Under the pieces are notes generated by a model. That model was not told the origin of the DNA and searched no databases. It saw only the letters and a program-made list of their open reading frames with translations. DNA of 64,000 nucleotides from Flavisolibacter nicotianae (GTDB lineage Bacteria; Bacteroidota; Bacteroidia; Chitinophagales; Chitinophagaceae): assembly GCF_003628535.1 (NCBI RefSeq), contig NZ_RBCI01000003.1, positions 620,001 through 684,000 on the forward strand, read 5' to 3'. Made by a program: the position numbers and the translations under genes. Every line of letters starts with the position of its first letter. Position 1 is the stretch's first letter. This document shows, in pieces, positions 26,101-34,324 of the stretch.

Positions 26101-28434
26101 ATGTTTTCGCAATTTTTCTTCAGAGCCATTTTGGTGCCTTTCCTGCTTTTTACCGGCCTGGCTAATGCCCAGGACAGTTACCGGTACAGCGTCGATCTGA
26201 ACAAGCTGACCGATGATAAATTACAGGTGGAGTTGCTGACGCCCCGGGTAAAAGGCGCAACGGCTGTTTTTGCTTTCCCAAAGATCATTCCCGGTACCTA
26301 CGCCATCAGCGATTACGGGAAATTTATCAGCAATGTAAAAGCGTTCGACAAAGCGGGTAAAGCGCTGGCCGTAACCAAACAGGGCGAAAACCAGTGGAAG
26401 ATCAGCGGCGCAGCAGCCCTGGCAAGGATTAGCTATACAGTTGAAGATATTTTCGATACACGCCAGAAACACAACGTGTACCCGATGGCCGCCACCGACT
26501 TTGAAAAAGACAGTGTGTACGTGTTGCATACACCGGGTGTATTCGGCTTTATCGATGGACTCAATAAATTGCCGTTTGAGGTCACTGTACAAAAGCCCTC
26601 GCAGTTTTATGGCGCTACGGCGCTGGTGCCGCAACACACGACGCCGTCGCAGGATGTCTTCCGCGTAGACAACCTGGACGAGCTTTACGACTCGCCAATC
26701 ATGTATACCCGGCCCGATACGGCGACCGTGCAGGTTGGCAATGCGCAGGTATTGGTTTCGGTATTTTCACCCAACCATAAGCTCCACGCCAAAGAGATGG
26801 CCGGCTGGATGAACGACCTGCTGCTGGCCGCCAAAAATTACCTCGGTGGGAAATTGCCCACGGATCGCTACGCTTTTCTTTTTTACTTCCGCGACAGGGC
26901 TGCCAATCACTCGTTTCCTTACGGACTGGGTGGTGCACTGGAACACAACACGTCTTCGTTTTACTACCTTTTCGAGGCAGAGCCGGCGCAGATGAAAGAC
27001 AGGCTCGTCGACATCGCTGCGCATGAATTTTTTCACATCATTACGCCGCTGACCATCTCGTCGAAGGAAGTCAAAGAATTTAATTTTAATGAAGCTGTGT
27101 TGTCCAAACACCTCTGGCTTTACGAAGGCGTTACCGAATACACGGCTCACCACGTACAGGTAAAATACGGTCTCAACACGCCGCAGCAATTCCTTGACAA
27201 GCTTTCGGAAAAAATTACAAATTCGCGAACGCAATTCAACGACACGCTTTCGTTCACCACGATGAGCAAGGAAAGCGCCGGTAAATACAAGGACGAATAC
27301 AACAACGTGTATGAAAAAGGCGCTCTTATTGCGGCGGTGCTCGACGTCTACCTGCTGCACCTGTCGGATGGAAACTACGGTCTTCGCAACCTTACTTACG
27401 ATCTTGGCATCCGGTTTGGCAAGGAGCGCTATTTCAACGATGATTCCCTGTTCGATGAAATCGGCAAACTGACCTACCCGGAGATCAAGGCGTTTTTACT
27501 GAAGCATGTACACGGCGGCGAGCCCATTCCCTACGACTACTACTTTGGCCTGGCCGGCGTGAAATTCTCACCCGTATCGGAAAATAAAACCATGAGTTTC
27601 GGTGGCTTCTCGGCCGACGTTAATGACAAAGGACAATTGGTCGTTGGCAAGTCTTCGAAACTGAATGAGTTTGGACAGAAATTGGGGTATCACACCGGCG
27701 ATGTTTTATATGCGTTCAACGGGGCATCCATCACCCCAACCAACTTTGGCCTTGTGATAGACAGCCTGCGCAAGGTGCTGAAAGAAGGCGAGCCTTTCGA
27801 AGTAAAAGTGGGACGACTGAATGCCGAAGGAAAAGAAGAACCGATGACCTTGCGCGGAGTGGTAACCATGGTCACAACCACGGAAAAAAATAAACTGGAA
27901 TTCATCCCGTCACCGTCCAAAAAACAGGAGCTGGTGCGCAAAGCCTGGCTGACACCAGCCAAGCCGGAATTGGCAGCAACCTACGAAGCCAATTCAGCCG
28001 ATGTGGCCTCGATCGACGCCTTGCTCAAAGCAACGTACGAGGTCATCAGCGGCCCGGCCGGTGCCCGCAACTGGCAACGTTTTTACAGCTTGTTTTTACC
28101 CGAAGCACGGATGGGTGCCTCGATGCAGCGACCCAATGGCACGACGGTGTTCCGTTCGTTTACGCCGGCCGAATACCAGCGCAACAATGCGCCCCATTTT
28201 TTACAACAGGGTTTTTACGAGGAAGAACTCGGCAGGGATGTTACCGAGTTTGGCAACTTGGCACATGTGCGGTCGGCCTATCAATACCGCTTTGCTCCGG
28301 GAGCGAAGGTGGAGCAACGCGGTATCAACTATTTTACCTTGGTGAAGGCCGAGGGCCGTTGGTGGATTTCGCAATTGGTTTGGCAGAACGAAGGAAAGGA
28401 AACGCCAATTCCTTCCACGATGATCAAAAAATAA
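26101..28434 (+). CDS. Exported M61 family glycyl aminopeptidase-like protein with PDZ and extra C-terminal domain
   Basis: 777 residues from MFSQFFFRAIL, whose next residues form the signal peptide ending ANAQ. The M61 domain carries the zinc motif HEFFH (H308, E309, H312) and the distal Glu in LYEGVTEY (E342). A PDZ domain follows at about 500-590 (LGYHTGDVLYAFNGASI). Residues about 635-777 (ARNWQRFYSLFLPEARMG, then NYFTLVKAEGRWWISQLVWQ) look like a SnoaL/NTF2-like alpha+beta domain, which is not part of the usual M61 layout. M61 enzymes release N-terminal residues, preferring glycine or alanine. Located in the periplasm or on the surface. Terminator follows. Confidence 0.87.
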   Translation: MFSQFFFRAILVPFLLFTGLANAQDSYRYSVDLNKLTDDKLQVELLTPRVKGATAVFAFPKIIPGTYAISDYGKFISNVKAFDKAGKALAVTKQGENQWKISGAAALARISYTVEDIFDTRQKHNVYPMAATDFEKDSVYVLHTPGVFGFIDGLNKLPFEVTVQKPSQFYGATALVPQHTTPSQDVFRVDNLDELYDSPIMYTRPDTATVQVGNAQVLVSVFSPNHKLHAKEMAGWMNDLLLAAKNYLGGKLPTDRYAFLFYFRDRAANHSFPYGLGGALEHNTSSFYYLFEAEPAQMKDRLVDIAAHEFFHIITPLTISSKEVKEFNFNEAVLSKHLWLYEGVTEYTAHHVQVKYGLNTPQQFLDKLSEKITNSRTQFNDTLSFTTMSKESAGKYKDEYNNVYEKGALIAAVLDVYLLHLSDGNYGLRNLTYDLGIRFGKERYFNDDSLFDEIGKLTYPEIKAFLLKHVHGGEPIPYDYYFGLAGVKFSPVSENKTMSFGGFSADVNDKGQLVVGKSSKLNEFGQKLGYHTGDVLYAFNGASITPTNFGLVIDSLRKVLKEGEPFEVKVGRLNAEGKEEPMTLRGVVTMVTTTEKNKLEFIPSPSKKQELVRKAWLTPAKPELAATYEANSADVASIDALLKATYEVISGPAGARNWQRFYSLFLPEARMGASMQRPNGTTVFRSFTPAEYQRNNAPHFLQQGFYEEELGRDVTEFGNLAHVRSAYQYRFAPGAKVEQRGINYFTLVKAEGRWWISQLVWQNEGKETPIPSTMIKK

Positions 28435-28451
28435 AAACGATTTGAATAATT

Positions 28452-28481
28452 AAAAAGCCCGGTGTGATTACCGGGCTTTTT
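28452..28481. terminator. Bidirectional terminator between M61 and hydrolase genes
   Basis: AAAAAGCCCGGT (28452-28463) pairs with ACCGGGCTTTTT (28470-28481) around GTGATT. It separates convergent genes, lying 17 bases after one stop and six bases before the other. Confidence 0.85.
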
Positions 28482-28487
28482 ATGTTT

Positions 28488-29372
28488 TTACAGGGAAGTG
28501 GTTTGCGACCGTGTTACGCCGGTTGTCGCATTGGCGTTTTCGAGACTGAATGCAATCAGGTCTTCGTTCAATTTTTTGCGGTGGGTGTAAAACAGTCCAT
28601 GCGGTGCGCCTTCATATACCTTGTACTGGGCGTTCGGAATCATTTCTGCCGTGCGATGGCTGCTGGCTTCAATGGGCACGGATTGGTCGGCATCACCATG
28701 AATGATCAGCGTGGGAAGCGTGATGCGTTCCACGTCTGCCCGAAAATCGGTATTGGCAAACGACAGGGCGCATTGTTGTGTGGCCCTCGGCAAGGCAACA
28801 GCGGCAAGGCTGCGGTAGTAGTCCAGCAAGGGTGCGCTGACTGGTTTGCTCAGCAGGGTTACCCCAAAGAATTTTTTGCCGAAATCATCCAAAAAGGCGA
28901 TCCTGTCTTCTGTCATCTGCTCCATCATTTCTGCAAAGATCGACTGGTCCACACCGTCCGGGTTGTCGTTGGCTTTTGCCAGGTAAGGCAAGACGGAACT
29001 GACCAAAACAATTTTGGAAACCCGGTCGGTTCCGTAGCGACTAATGTAACGTGCCACTTCACCGCCTCCCATGGAAAAGCCAACAAGCACGGCATTGCGT
29101 AAATCCAGGCTCTCCATTAAAGCATGGAGGTCTTCTGTCAGCGTGTCGTAGTCATAACCATCCCAGGGTTTGTCGCTTTTACCAAAGCCACGGCGGTCGT
29201 ATTTAATCACCCGCAGGCCGGCATTGACGAGGTCATCGATCTGGTATTCCCACATGTCTTTACTAAGTGGCCAGCCGTGAATGAGAACGACGGGCCGGCC
29301 CTTGCCGTAATCTTTATAGGAAATCTGCACGTCTTCGCCTGTAGCGGAATCTTTTGCTGTAATGTATTTCAT
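28488..29372 (-). CDS. Alpha/beta hydrolase, non-haem chloroperoxidase-like
   Basis: 294 residues from MKYITAKDSATG; a first ATG seven codons upstream is possible. The oxyanion stretch is VVLIHGWPLSKDMWEYQ, the nucleophile elbow GFSMGGGEV (Ser at about 97), the acid Asp in IIHGDADQSVP and the catalytic His in GAPHGLFYTH. This order and the PLSKDMW motif match the perhydrolase/non-haem chloroperoxidase group of esterases. No signal peptide, so cytoplasmic. The real substrate is unknown; names of this group are often misleading. Between it and the haemoglobin gene lie about 155 gene-free bases. Confidence 0.87.
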   Translation of the reverse strand: MKYITAKDSATGEDVQISYKDYGKGRPVVLIHGWPLSKDMWEYQIDDLVNAGLRVIKYDRRGFGKSDKPWDGYDYDTLTEDLHALMESLDLRNAVLVGFSMGGGEVARYISRYGTDRVSKIVLVSSVLPYLAKANDNPDGVDQSIFAEMMEQMTEDRIAFLDDFGKKFFGVTLLSKPVSAPLLDYYRSLAAVALPRATQQCALSFANTDFRADVERITLPTLIIHGDADQSVPIEASSHRTAEMIPNAQYKVYEGAPHGLFYTHRKKLNEDLIAFSLENANATTGVTRSQTTSL

Positions 29373-29528
29373 CGTTTTCGTTTTTGCGATCAATACGTCA
29401 GGCAGCGAAAATTATTCCGTAGGCAAAGCAGGAACTTTGTTTACCGTTTACACAAGAAGGCAAGGGCCGATTTTGAACAGTCCTCTTGCTGAGTTCTATA
29501 ATTTGAGAAAGAAAAAGGGCACACCTTA

Positions 29529-29897
29529 TCAGGCACGAAGCGAATCGATTTTAAAATTCATGATCTGCGCAATCGACCGGGCCCGCTGTTTTGCTTCTTC
29601 TGCTTTGGGCCCGCTGAAGTTTTCGTCGATGGTTGCCCGGAAAAGTGCCAGCCATTGCGAGAAATGCTTTTCTTCAATCGGCAGCGACAAATGCTTTTGC
29701 ATGGGATTGCCGTCGAATCCCCGTTCGGCAAAAAGGATGGCATTCCAGAAGGCATACATCCGTTGCAGGTGAGCGGGCCAGGCTGCAGCAGGAATTTTTG
29801 AATCAAACACCGGCGAAAGCAGGTTATCGTTCCGCACTTTCCCGTAAAAGGCATCGACAAATGTGCGAATGTCATCCAGGTTTTCTATGTCTCTCAT
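29529..29897 (-). CDS. Group III truncated haemoglobin
   Basis: 122 residues. The group III pattern is visible: an N-terminal helix IENLDDIRTFVDAFYGKV, then LLSPVFDSKIPAAAWPAHLQRMYAFWNAILF, the proximal His in EKHFSQWLALFRATIDENF, and a last helix AEEAKQRARSIAQIM. These small globins bind haem in the cytoplasm; their role (oxygen or NO chemistry) is unclear in most species. GGAGGA occurs upstream of the start, although at a wide spacing. It is divergent from the membrane oxidoreductase gene, with 221 bases between. Confidence 0.9.
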   Translation of the reverse strand: MRDIENLDDIRTFVDAFYGKVRNDNLLSPVFDSKIPAAAWPAHLQRMYAFWNAILFAERGFDGNPMQKHLSLPIEEKHFSQWLALFRATIDENFSGPKAEEAKQRARSIAQIMNFKIDSLRA

Positions 29898-30049
29898 GCG
29901 TGGGTATCCTCCAAAGCGGGCAAATCTGCACCCTTTCGCTCAAACTATACGTGATTGTTGTCAGGTTGGACAAATTTTGACGAAAACCTAACAGCTGCGT
30001 TGTGCGAAACTTCTTCCGGTAAAGGATGGCCGTTTCGCTGAATAAAATT

Positions 30050-30057
30050 TATATTTA
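30050..30057 (+). promoter_or_regulatory. -7-like box upstream of the GMC oxidoreductase gene
   Basis: TATATTTA is a one-base variant of TAnnTTTG and would give a leader of about 55 bases. No clear -33 element. Confidence 0.3.
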
Positions 30058-30118
30058 ATCTGTCTATCCCTTGTGAAAACCGGCGCACCCTTGAGGCCTT
30101 TTGTAAACACTTCAATTC

Positions 30119-32641
30119 ATGCTCATGGCTTCGCAAAAACACTTTCTGCTAACCGCACAGGAACGAAACCTGAAATCTTACCTGCGACTTCTGTTTTTTA
30201 TTTATGTGGGCGGCGTGCTGGTTTACCTGCTGCCGGCCATCGGTCTTTTGCCCGCTTTTTTAAAACCCTATCCTTTCCTTATCGACCCGGCTTTTGCCAA
30301 CAACTCCGTGATTAAAATGGGACTGTTTGCCGCCCTTTGCTTTGTGGCGGCCGGGGACGTGCGGCGCTTTCTTGTGACGGTGGAAGCCATCATGGTGGTG
30401 ATGTGCCTGGCTGTTGTGTCGGGTGTTATCCTGATCCTGACTGCAAAAAACAACTACGTCATGCAGGTGGGCAATAGCACCCTTTCCATTAAAACCATGT
30501 TGTTGTATTCGTCGCTTTTCGATGCGGTCTTGAACGGGATCCTGATCGTCCTGTACAACAAGGCGCAAAAAGCCCGGTACGGCCTGCAATTTTTTACGCC
30601 TATGCAGTTCCGCACCTTGCAGGCTCTTTCGGATGTACTCATTGAGGGCGACGAGGAGCTGATCACGGATCGCGAAGTGGCCCTGAACGTCGATCGTTAC
30701 ATGAGTTCCTTTTTGGGCAAAACAAAATGGGTGAGCAAACTGTCGCTGGTTGGAATTGAACTTTACCCGCTTTTCTTTCTGAAACCGGCAACGTCGTACA
30801 TGCGGCCGGAAGACCGGAAAGCGTTTCTTGAACGGCATTTTTACCAGGACGTGGCCCTGCGGATGGCGCCACCCGTTTTGCGCATGTTGGTGCAGGCCAT
30901 GATCCGGATGGGAAAACAGCTTTGCTTCATGGGATATTACAACGACCCGCGGGTGCATGCCTCTATCGGCTATGAGCCGTTTTCGCAACGGGCCGACTCC
31001 AAAAAGCGGCTGGAAGATTTGCCATACCAAAACAATCAGCCCCTGCAAGTGCTTGCAGAAAAGGACGTGGAAACTGATACCCTCGACTGGGATGGCGTCG
31101 TGATCGTTGGTACCGGGCCGGGGGCATCGGTGATGGCGAAAGGACTGGCTGAGCAAAACGTGCCGGTGCTGCTGATCGAACGTGGCGAACACACCGATCC
31201 CTCGCAGTTCAACGAAGACGAAATCGACATGGTATCACGCCTGTACGCCGATGGGGCCCTGCAGCTGGCGGCCGACTTCCGGTTCCAGGTGATCCAGGGC
31301 AGTGCCGTGGGTGGCTCCAGTGTGGTGAACAACGCCGTCTGTTTTGATACGCCGGATAGTGTGCTGGACCGCTGGAATGACCGCGGCGGCATCGATGCCG
31401 GGCTGGACCTTTTGCGTTACAAACAGTGCAATCAGCACGTGAATGAAATGATCGGCGTGAGCCGGATCGACAACACACCCAACACCATGTCGCGGGAAGA
31501 ATACCTGAACCCCGGCGGAAAAAAATTCATCGAAGGCATTCACAATCTCGGGCTGGATGCGGCGCCCAATGTTGCCAATTCGGTTTCGGCCAACATCCGG
31601 CAATGTGTGGGCTGCGGCTATTGCAATATCGGTTGCCGGTGGGGGAAAAAGCTGTCGATGCTTAGCAACATCCTTCCCCAGGCACAAAAGCTTGCCGGCG
31701 CCGATAAGTTCCGGATCATCGCCGGGTGCGAAGTGATCAGGCTGAAAGCAAGAGGGGGAAAAATTACGTCGCTCATCGGGCGGTTCCGCAACGGAAGAAA
31801 GATTGACGTGCGGGGCAAAACCTTTGTCGTGGCGGCCGGTGCTGTTTCTTCGAGCATTCTTTTGCAGCGGTCGGGAATCGCCGCAGGACGGGCCGGCAAA
31901 CGCCTTTCCTTCAACGTTGGCTCACCCATGACGGCCGTCTTTCCAAAAGGACAGATCATCAACTCCTACAAGGGGCTGCAGATCTCGCATTACCTGCAAG
32001 TCGATCCCAGCCGCGGTTTTATTTTCGAAACCTGGTTTAACCCGCCGATGTTCCAGAGTACCATCATGCCGGGCTGGTGGGAAGACCACTGGAAGAATAT
32101 GCACCGTTACAACCGCATGGCCTGTACCGGTGTACTGGTTGGCAGCGACTCCAATGCGGAGGTGCGCATCGCCGGCCTTACGGCAAGAGAAGTGCGTTAC
32201 CAGCCAACACAAAAAGACTTCGATACCCTGCTGGACGGGCTGCAACTGGCCGGGGAAATATACCTGGCAGCCGGTGCGGAAGCGGTCATGCCCAACACCT
32301 TCCGTTACCACGAGTATGCGACGGGCGAAGACCTGAAGCGGATGAAATACGACATCAAAGACAACAGTGACATTACCCTTGGTACGGGGCACCCGCAGGG
32401 AGGCAATATTCTCAGCCGCGACAAGAGTATTGGCGTTGTGGACGAACAGCTAAAAGTGTATGGATACGAAAACCTGTTCATCGCCGATGCATCGGTTTTC
32501 CCAACGGCTGTGGGTGTAAATCCGCAGATCACGGTGATGACCTTTGCCGACTACGCCGTGCCGTTTGTGGCCGAAAACGCCGGTGCCGGCGCCGGTGGTG
32601 TAAAAGTCATTACACCCGAACGCGAACCGGTGAAAGATTAA
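30119..32641 (+). CDS. Membrane-anchored GMC oxidoreductase with cysteine-rich motif
   Basis: 840 residues. Residues about 21-147 contain four hydrophobic segments (FFIYVGGVLVYLLPAIGLL, AALCFVAAGD, EAIMVVMCLAVVSGVILIL, YSSLFDAVLNGILIVLY). Then comes a soluble helical part, about 155-290, resembling the N-terminal region of fatty-alcohol-oxidase-type proteins. From residue 327 the FAD-binding GMC core starts (VVIVGTGPGASVMAKGLAE) and ends near PTAVGVNPQITVMTFADYA. A CxxCxxCxxxC motif occupies 496-506 (QCVGCGYCNIGCRWG), as in some long-chain alcohol and cholesterol oxidase relatives; it could hold an iron-sulfur cluster. The next gene, 24 bases downstream, encodes a multi-helix membrane protein. 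Likely a membrane oxidase or dehydrogenase of a hydrophobic alcohol; substrate unknown. Confidence 0.82.
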   Translation: MLMASQKHFLLTAQERNLKSYLRLLFFIYVGGVLVYLLPAIGLLPAFLKPYPFLIDPAFANNSVIKMGLFAALCFVAAGDVRRFLVTVEAIMVVMCLAVVSGVILILTAKNNYVMQVGNSTLSIKTMLLYSSLFDAVLNGILIVLYNKAQKARYGLQFFTPMQFRTLQALSDVLIEGDEELITDREVALNVDRYMSSFLGKTKWVSKLSLVGIELYPLFFLKPATSYMRPEDRKAFLERHFYQDVALRMAPPVLRMLVQAMIRMGKQLCFMGYYNDPRVHASIGYEPFSQRADSKKRLEDLPYQNNQPLQVLAEKDVETDTLDWDGVVIVGTGPGASVMAKGLAEQNVPVLLIERGEHTDPSQFNEDEIDMVSRLYADGALQLAADFRFQVIQGSAVGGSSVVNNAVCFDTPDSVLDRWNDRGGIDAGLDLLRYKQCNQHVNEMIGVSRIDNTPNTMSREEYLNPGGKKFIEGIHNLGLDAAPNVANSVSANIRQCVGCGYCNIGCRWGKKLSMLSNILPQAQKLAGADKFRIIAGCEVIRLKARGGKITSLIGRFRNGRKIDVRGKTFVVAAGAVSSSILLQRSGIAAGRAGKRLSFNVGSPMTAVFPKGQIINSYKGLQISHYLQVDPSRGFIFETWFNPPMFQSTIMPGWWEDHWKNMHRYNRMACTGVLVGSDSNAEVRIAGLTAREVRYQPTQKDFDTLLDGLQLAGEIYLAAGAEAVMPNTFRYHEYATGEDLKRMKYDIKDNSDITLGTGHPQGGNILSRDKSIGVVDEQLKVYGYENLFIADASVFPTAVGVNPQITVMTFADYAVPFVAENAGAGAGGVKVITPEREPVKD

Positions 32642-32665
32642 TCACTGAAACCAAAACTCTTTTTT

Positions 32666-33190
32666 ATGAACGACATCCTTGGTGCCAACAATTCGCTGCT
32701 CGATTATGCGCTAGTGGTATTGCTATACGGCCTGATGTTTCTGCTGATCCGCTATCCCCGGCCGCATCTCGAACTGAATTACCGGACGAACTATTTTTTC
32801 CTGGTGATTCTCTGGGCCTTTCTCATGTTCACCGGCAATTACCTCTTTTACCGGCTCGGGGTCATGACGTTTTTGCCCTGGCTGAATAACCTGCTTCATT
32901 CCTGTGTATGGGTTGGCCTTTGTCTTGGTTGGTTATATTACTGTGCCCATGAACGGCCGTTGTGGGAGCAGTTTATTCTTTTCGCCTTTACCTCGTTTTT
33001 GGTGAAGATGGCCGAACATGCCGTGCTGGGGAGCTGGGCCCGCGACAGTTACCTGGGCATTCGAAACCCTTATGCCTACCTGGTGGTCATGAGCATCGTC
33101 GATGGTTTTTATCCCATCATTTCGCAATGGATCATCCAGGCGCTTGGCCGGAAGTCGACGTTTGGAATTTATGCACCGCGATTAGCCTGA
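32666..33190 (+). CDS. Integral membrane protein downstream of GMC oxidoreductase, 174 aa
   Basis: About five hydrophobic segments: near residues 12-28 (LDYALVVLLYGLMFLLI), 42-60 (NYFFLVILWAFLMFTGNYL), 72-93 (WLNNLLHSCVWVGLCLGWLY), 100-118 and 138-158. No cofactor motif is certain, although His79, His95 and His117 lie in or beside helices. It starts 24 bases after the oxidoreductase stop and shares its terminator, so the two are probably one operon. It may anchor the oxidoreductase or carry its electrons; this is inference. Confidence 0.7.
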   Translation: MNDILGANNSLLDYALVVLLYGLMFLLIRYPRPHLELNYRTNYFFLVILWAFLMFTGNYLFYRLGVMTFLPWLNNLLHSCVWVGLCLGWLYYCAHERPLWEQFILFAFTSFLVKMAEHAVLGSWARDSYLGIRNPYAYLVVMSIVDGFYPIISQWIIQALGRKSTFGIYAPRLA

Positions 33191-33218
33191 GACAGCAGGC
33201 CCTCGATCAACCGCTTTA

Positions 33219-33258
33219 AAAAGGAGAGCCGTTCGCACTGAACGGCTCTCCTTTTGAC
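33219..33258. terminator. Strong bidirectional terminator, 16-bp perfect stem
   Basis: 33219-33234 (AAAAGGAGAGCCGTTC) is exactly complementary to 33240-33255 around GCACT. T runs lie on both strands. It ends the GMC operon; the convergent lipoprotein gene stops at 33377. Confidence 0.88.
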
Positions 33259-33376
33259 TGACCTGACTGTCGCTATCTGCTATAAGTCCTGTTCAGATGC
33301 GTTTGCAAAAGCGGTAGTGACGCACTAGGGGTTTATTCACCGCTCTTGGGGAACAAATTCAGTCAGGATCTCCTGC

Positions 33377-34324
33377 TTAATTTTTATTCTGCAGTATGGC
33401 GGCTTTCTTGGCCTGCCAGTTCTCCCTGCTTTCTTTGCCCAGGAGCCCGTTCTTTTCCAGCACCTTTCGCAGACCGGGTTCCACACCGGCAACAATGGCC
33501 TTTTCCTTGATGTTGGACGTCAGTGTATCGTACGCCTGCTGGTCGGGGAGGGCATGAATTTGCGACGCAAGAACTGACGTCATTTTCGCATACTTTTCTT
33601 TCAGCCGCCAGATCACGACAATGATCACGACCGCGATCACGCCCAGCACAATTAAAAGCGTCGTGGCGTTTCGTTGAATGAAGGAAAGGTTGTCCTGCAG
33701 TGAAGGATTGATGTCGTGCTTCATGCGGTAGGCAATGGCCACCATCGCGGTATCGACAATGCTTTTGATCGCGGCGTTGGTCTTATCGTTCAGCAGGCTG
33801 TCACGTAAGGCACTGACGTTGTTTCGCAAAGGCAATCCGGTCATTTCGTCGCGCAAGCGGGCAACGGCCAGTTGCAATTTCTCACCTGTGACCTCGTTCA
33901 GCGCCGTGGCAACGAGCAGGCGTACACGTTCCCGGTTTCCCGGGCCCAGAATGCCGGCGACCGATTCCTGCAGGTCGGTCGTAATCGAGTCCACATTACT
34001 ACGTAATTTTTTGCCGGTAGCTTCTTCCACCATCCTTGCCGTATAGGCAATCAGCTTTTCTGATAACAGCGAATCGACCAGCATCCGGGCCGACCTGTTG
34101 GCGCTGAAGCCGGCTGTACTTACCAGGGAATCCACCAGGTGATAGAGGTTCTGTTTGAAAGCGGGATCACTCAACCCTTTGTTAACGCCGGCCATCAGGT
34201 TACTGGCAATCGACTGCGTGTTTTCGTTAAAGCCCTTCCCGGTGTCTCTACCGATTTTTTGAAAATTGCACTGGGTAAACAGAACAAGAAGGAGCGTGGC
34301 GGCGGGTAAAATTGTGTTTTTCAT
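33377..34324 (-). CDS. Lipoprotein with long helical repeats and one membrane helix, 315 aa
   Basis: The signal ends in a lipobox, FTQC (Cys19). Residues about 25-205 are amphipathic helices in a repeating pattern of roughly 45-50 residues (LVDSLLSEKLIAYTARMVEE, LLVATALNEVTGEKL), recalling apolipoprotein-like coiled helices. A transmembrane helix follows at about 225-245 (TTLLIVLGVIAVVIIVVIWRL), then a charged C-terminal domain with LRKVLEKNGLLGKE. The combination of a lipid anchor and a later membrane helix is odd. Its ATG overlaps the phosphoesterase stop as ATGA, so both are coupled. Function unknown. Confidence 0.68.
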   Translation of the reverse strand: MKNTILPAATLLLVLFTQCNFQKIGRDTGKGFNENTQSIASNLMAGVNKGLSDPAFKQNLYHLVDSLVSTAGFSANRSARMLVDSLLSEKLIAYTARMVEEATGKKLRSNVDSITTDLQESVAGILGPGNRERVRLLVATALNEVTGEKLQLAVARLRDEMTGLPLRNNVSALRDSLLNDKTNAAIKSIVDTAMVAIAYRMKHDINPSLQDNLSFIQRNATTLLIVLGVIAVVIIVVIWRLKEKYAKMTSVLASQIHALPDQQAYDTLTSNIKEKAIVAGVEPGLRKVLEKNGLLGKESRENWQAKKAAILQNKN

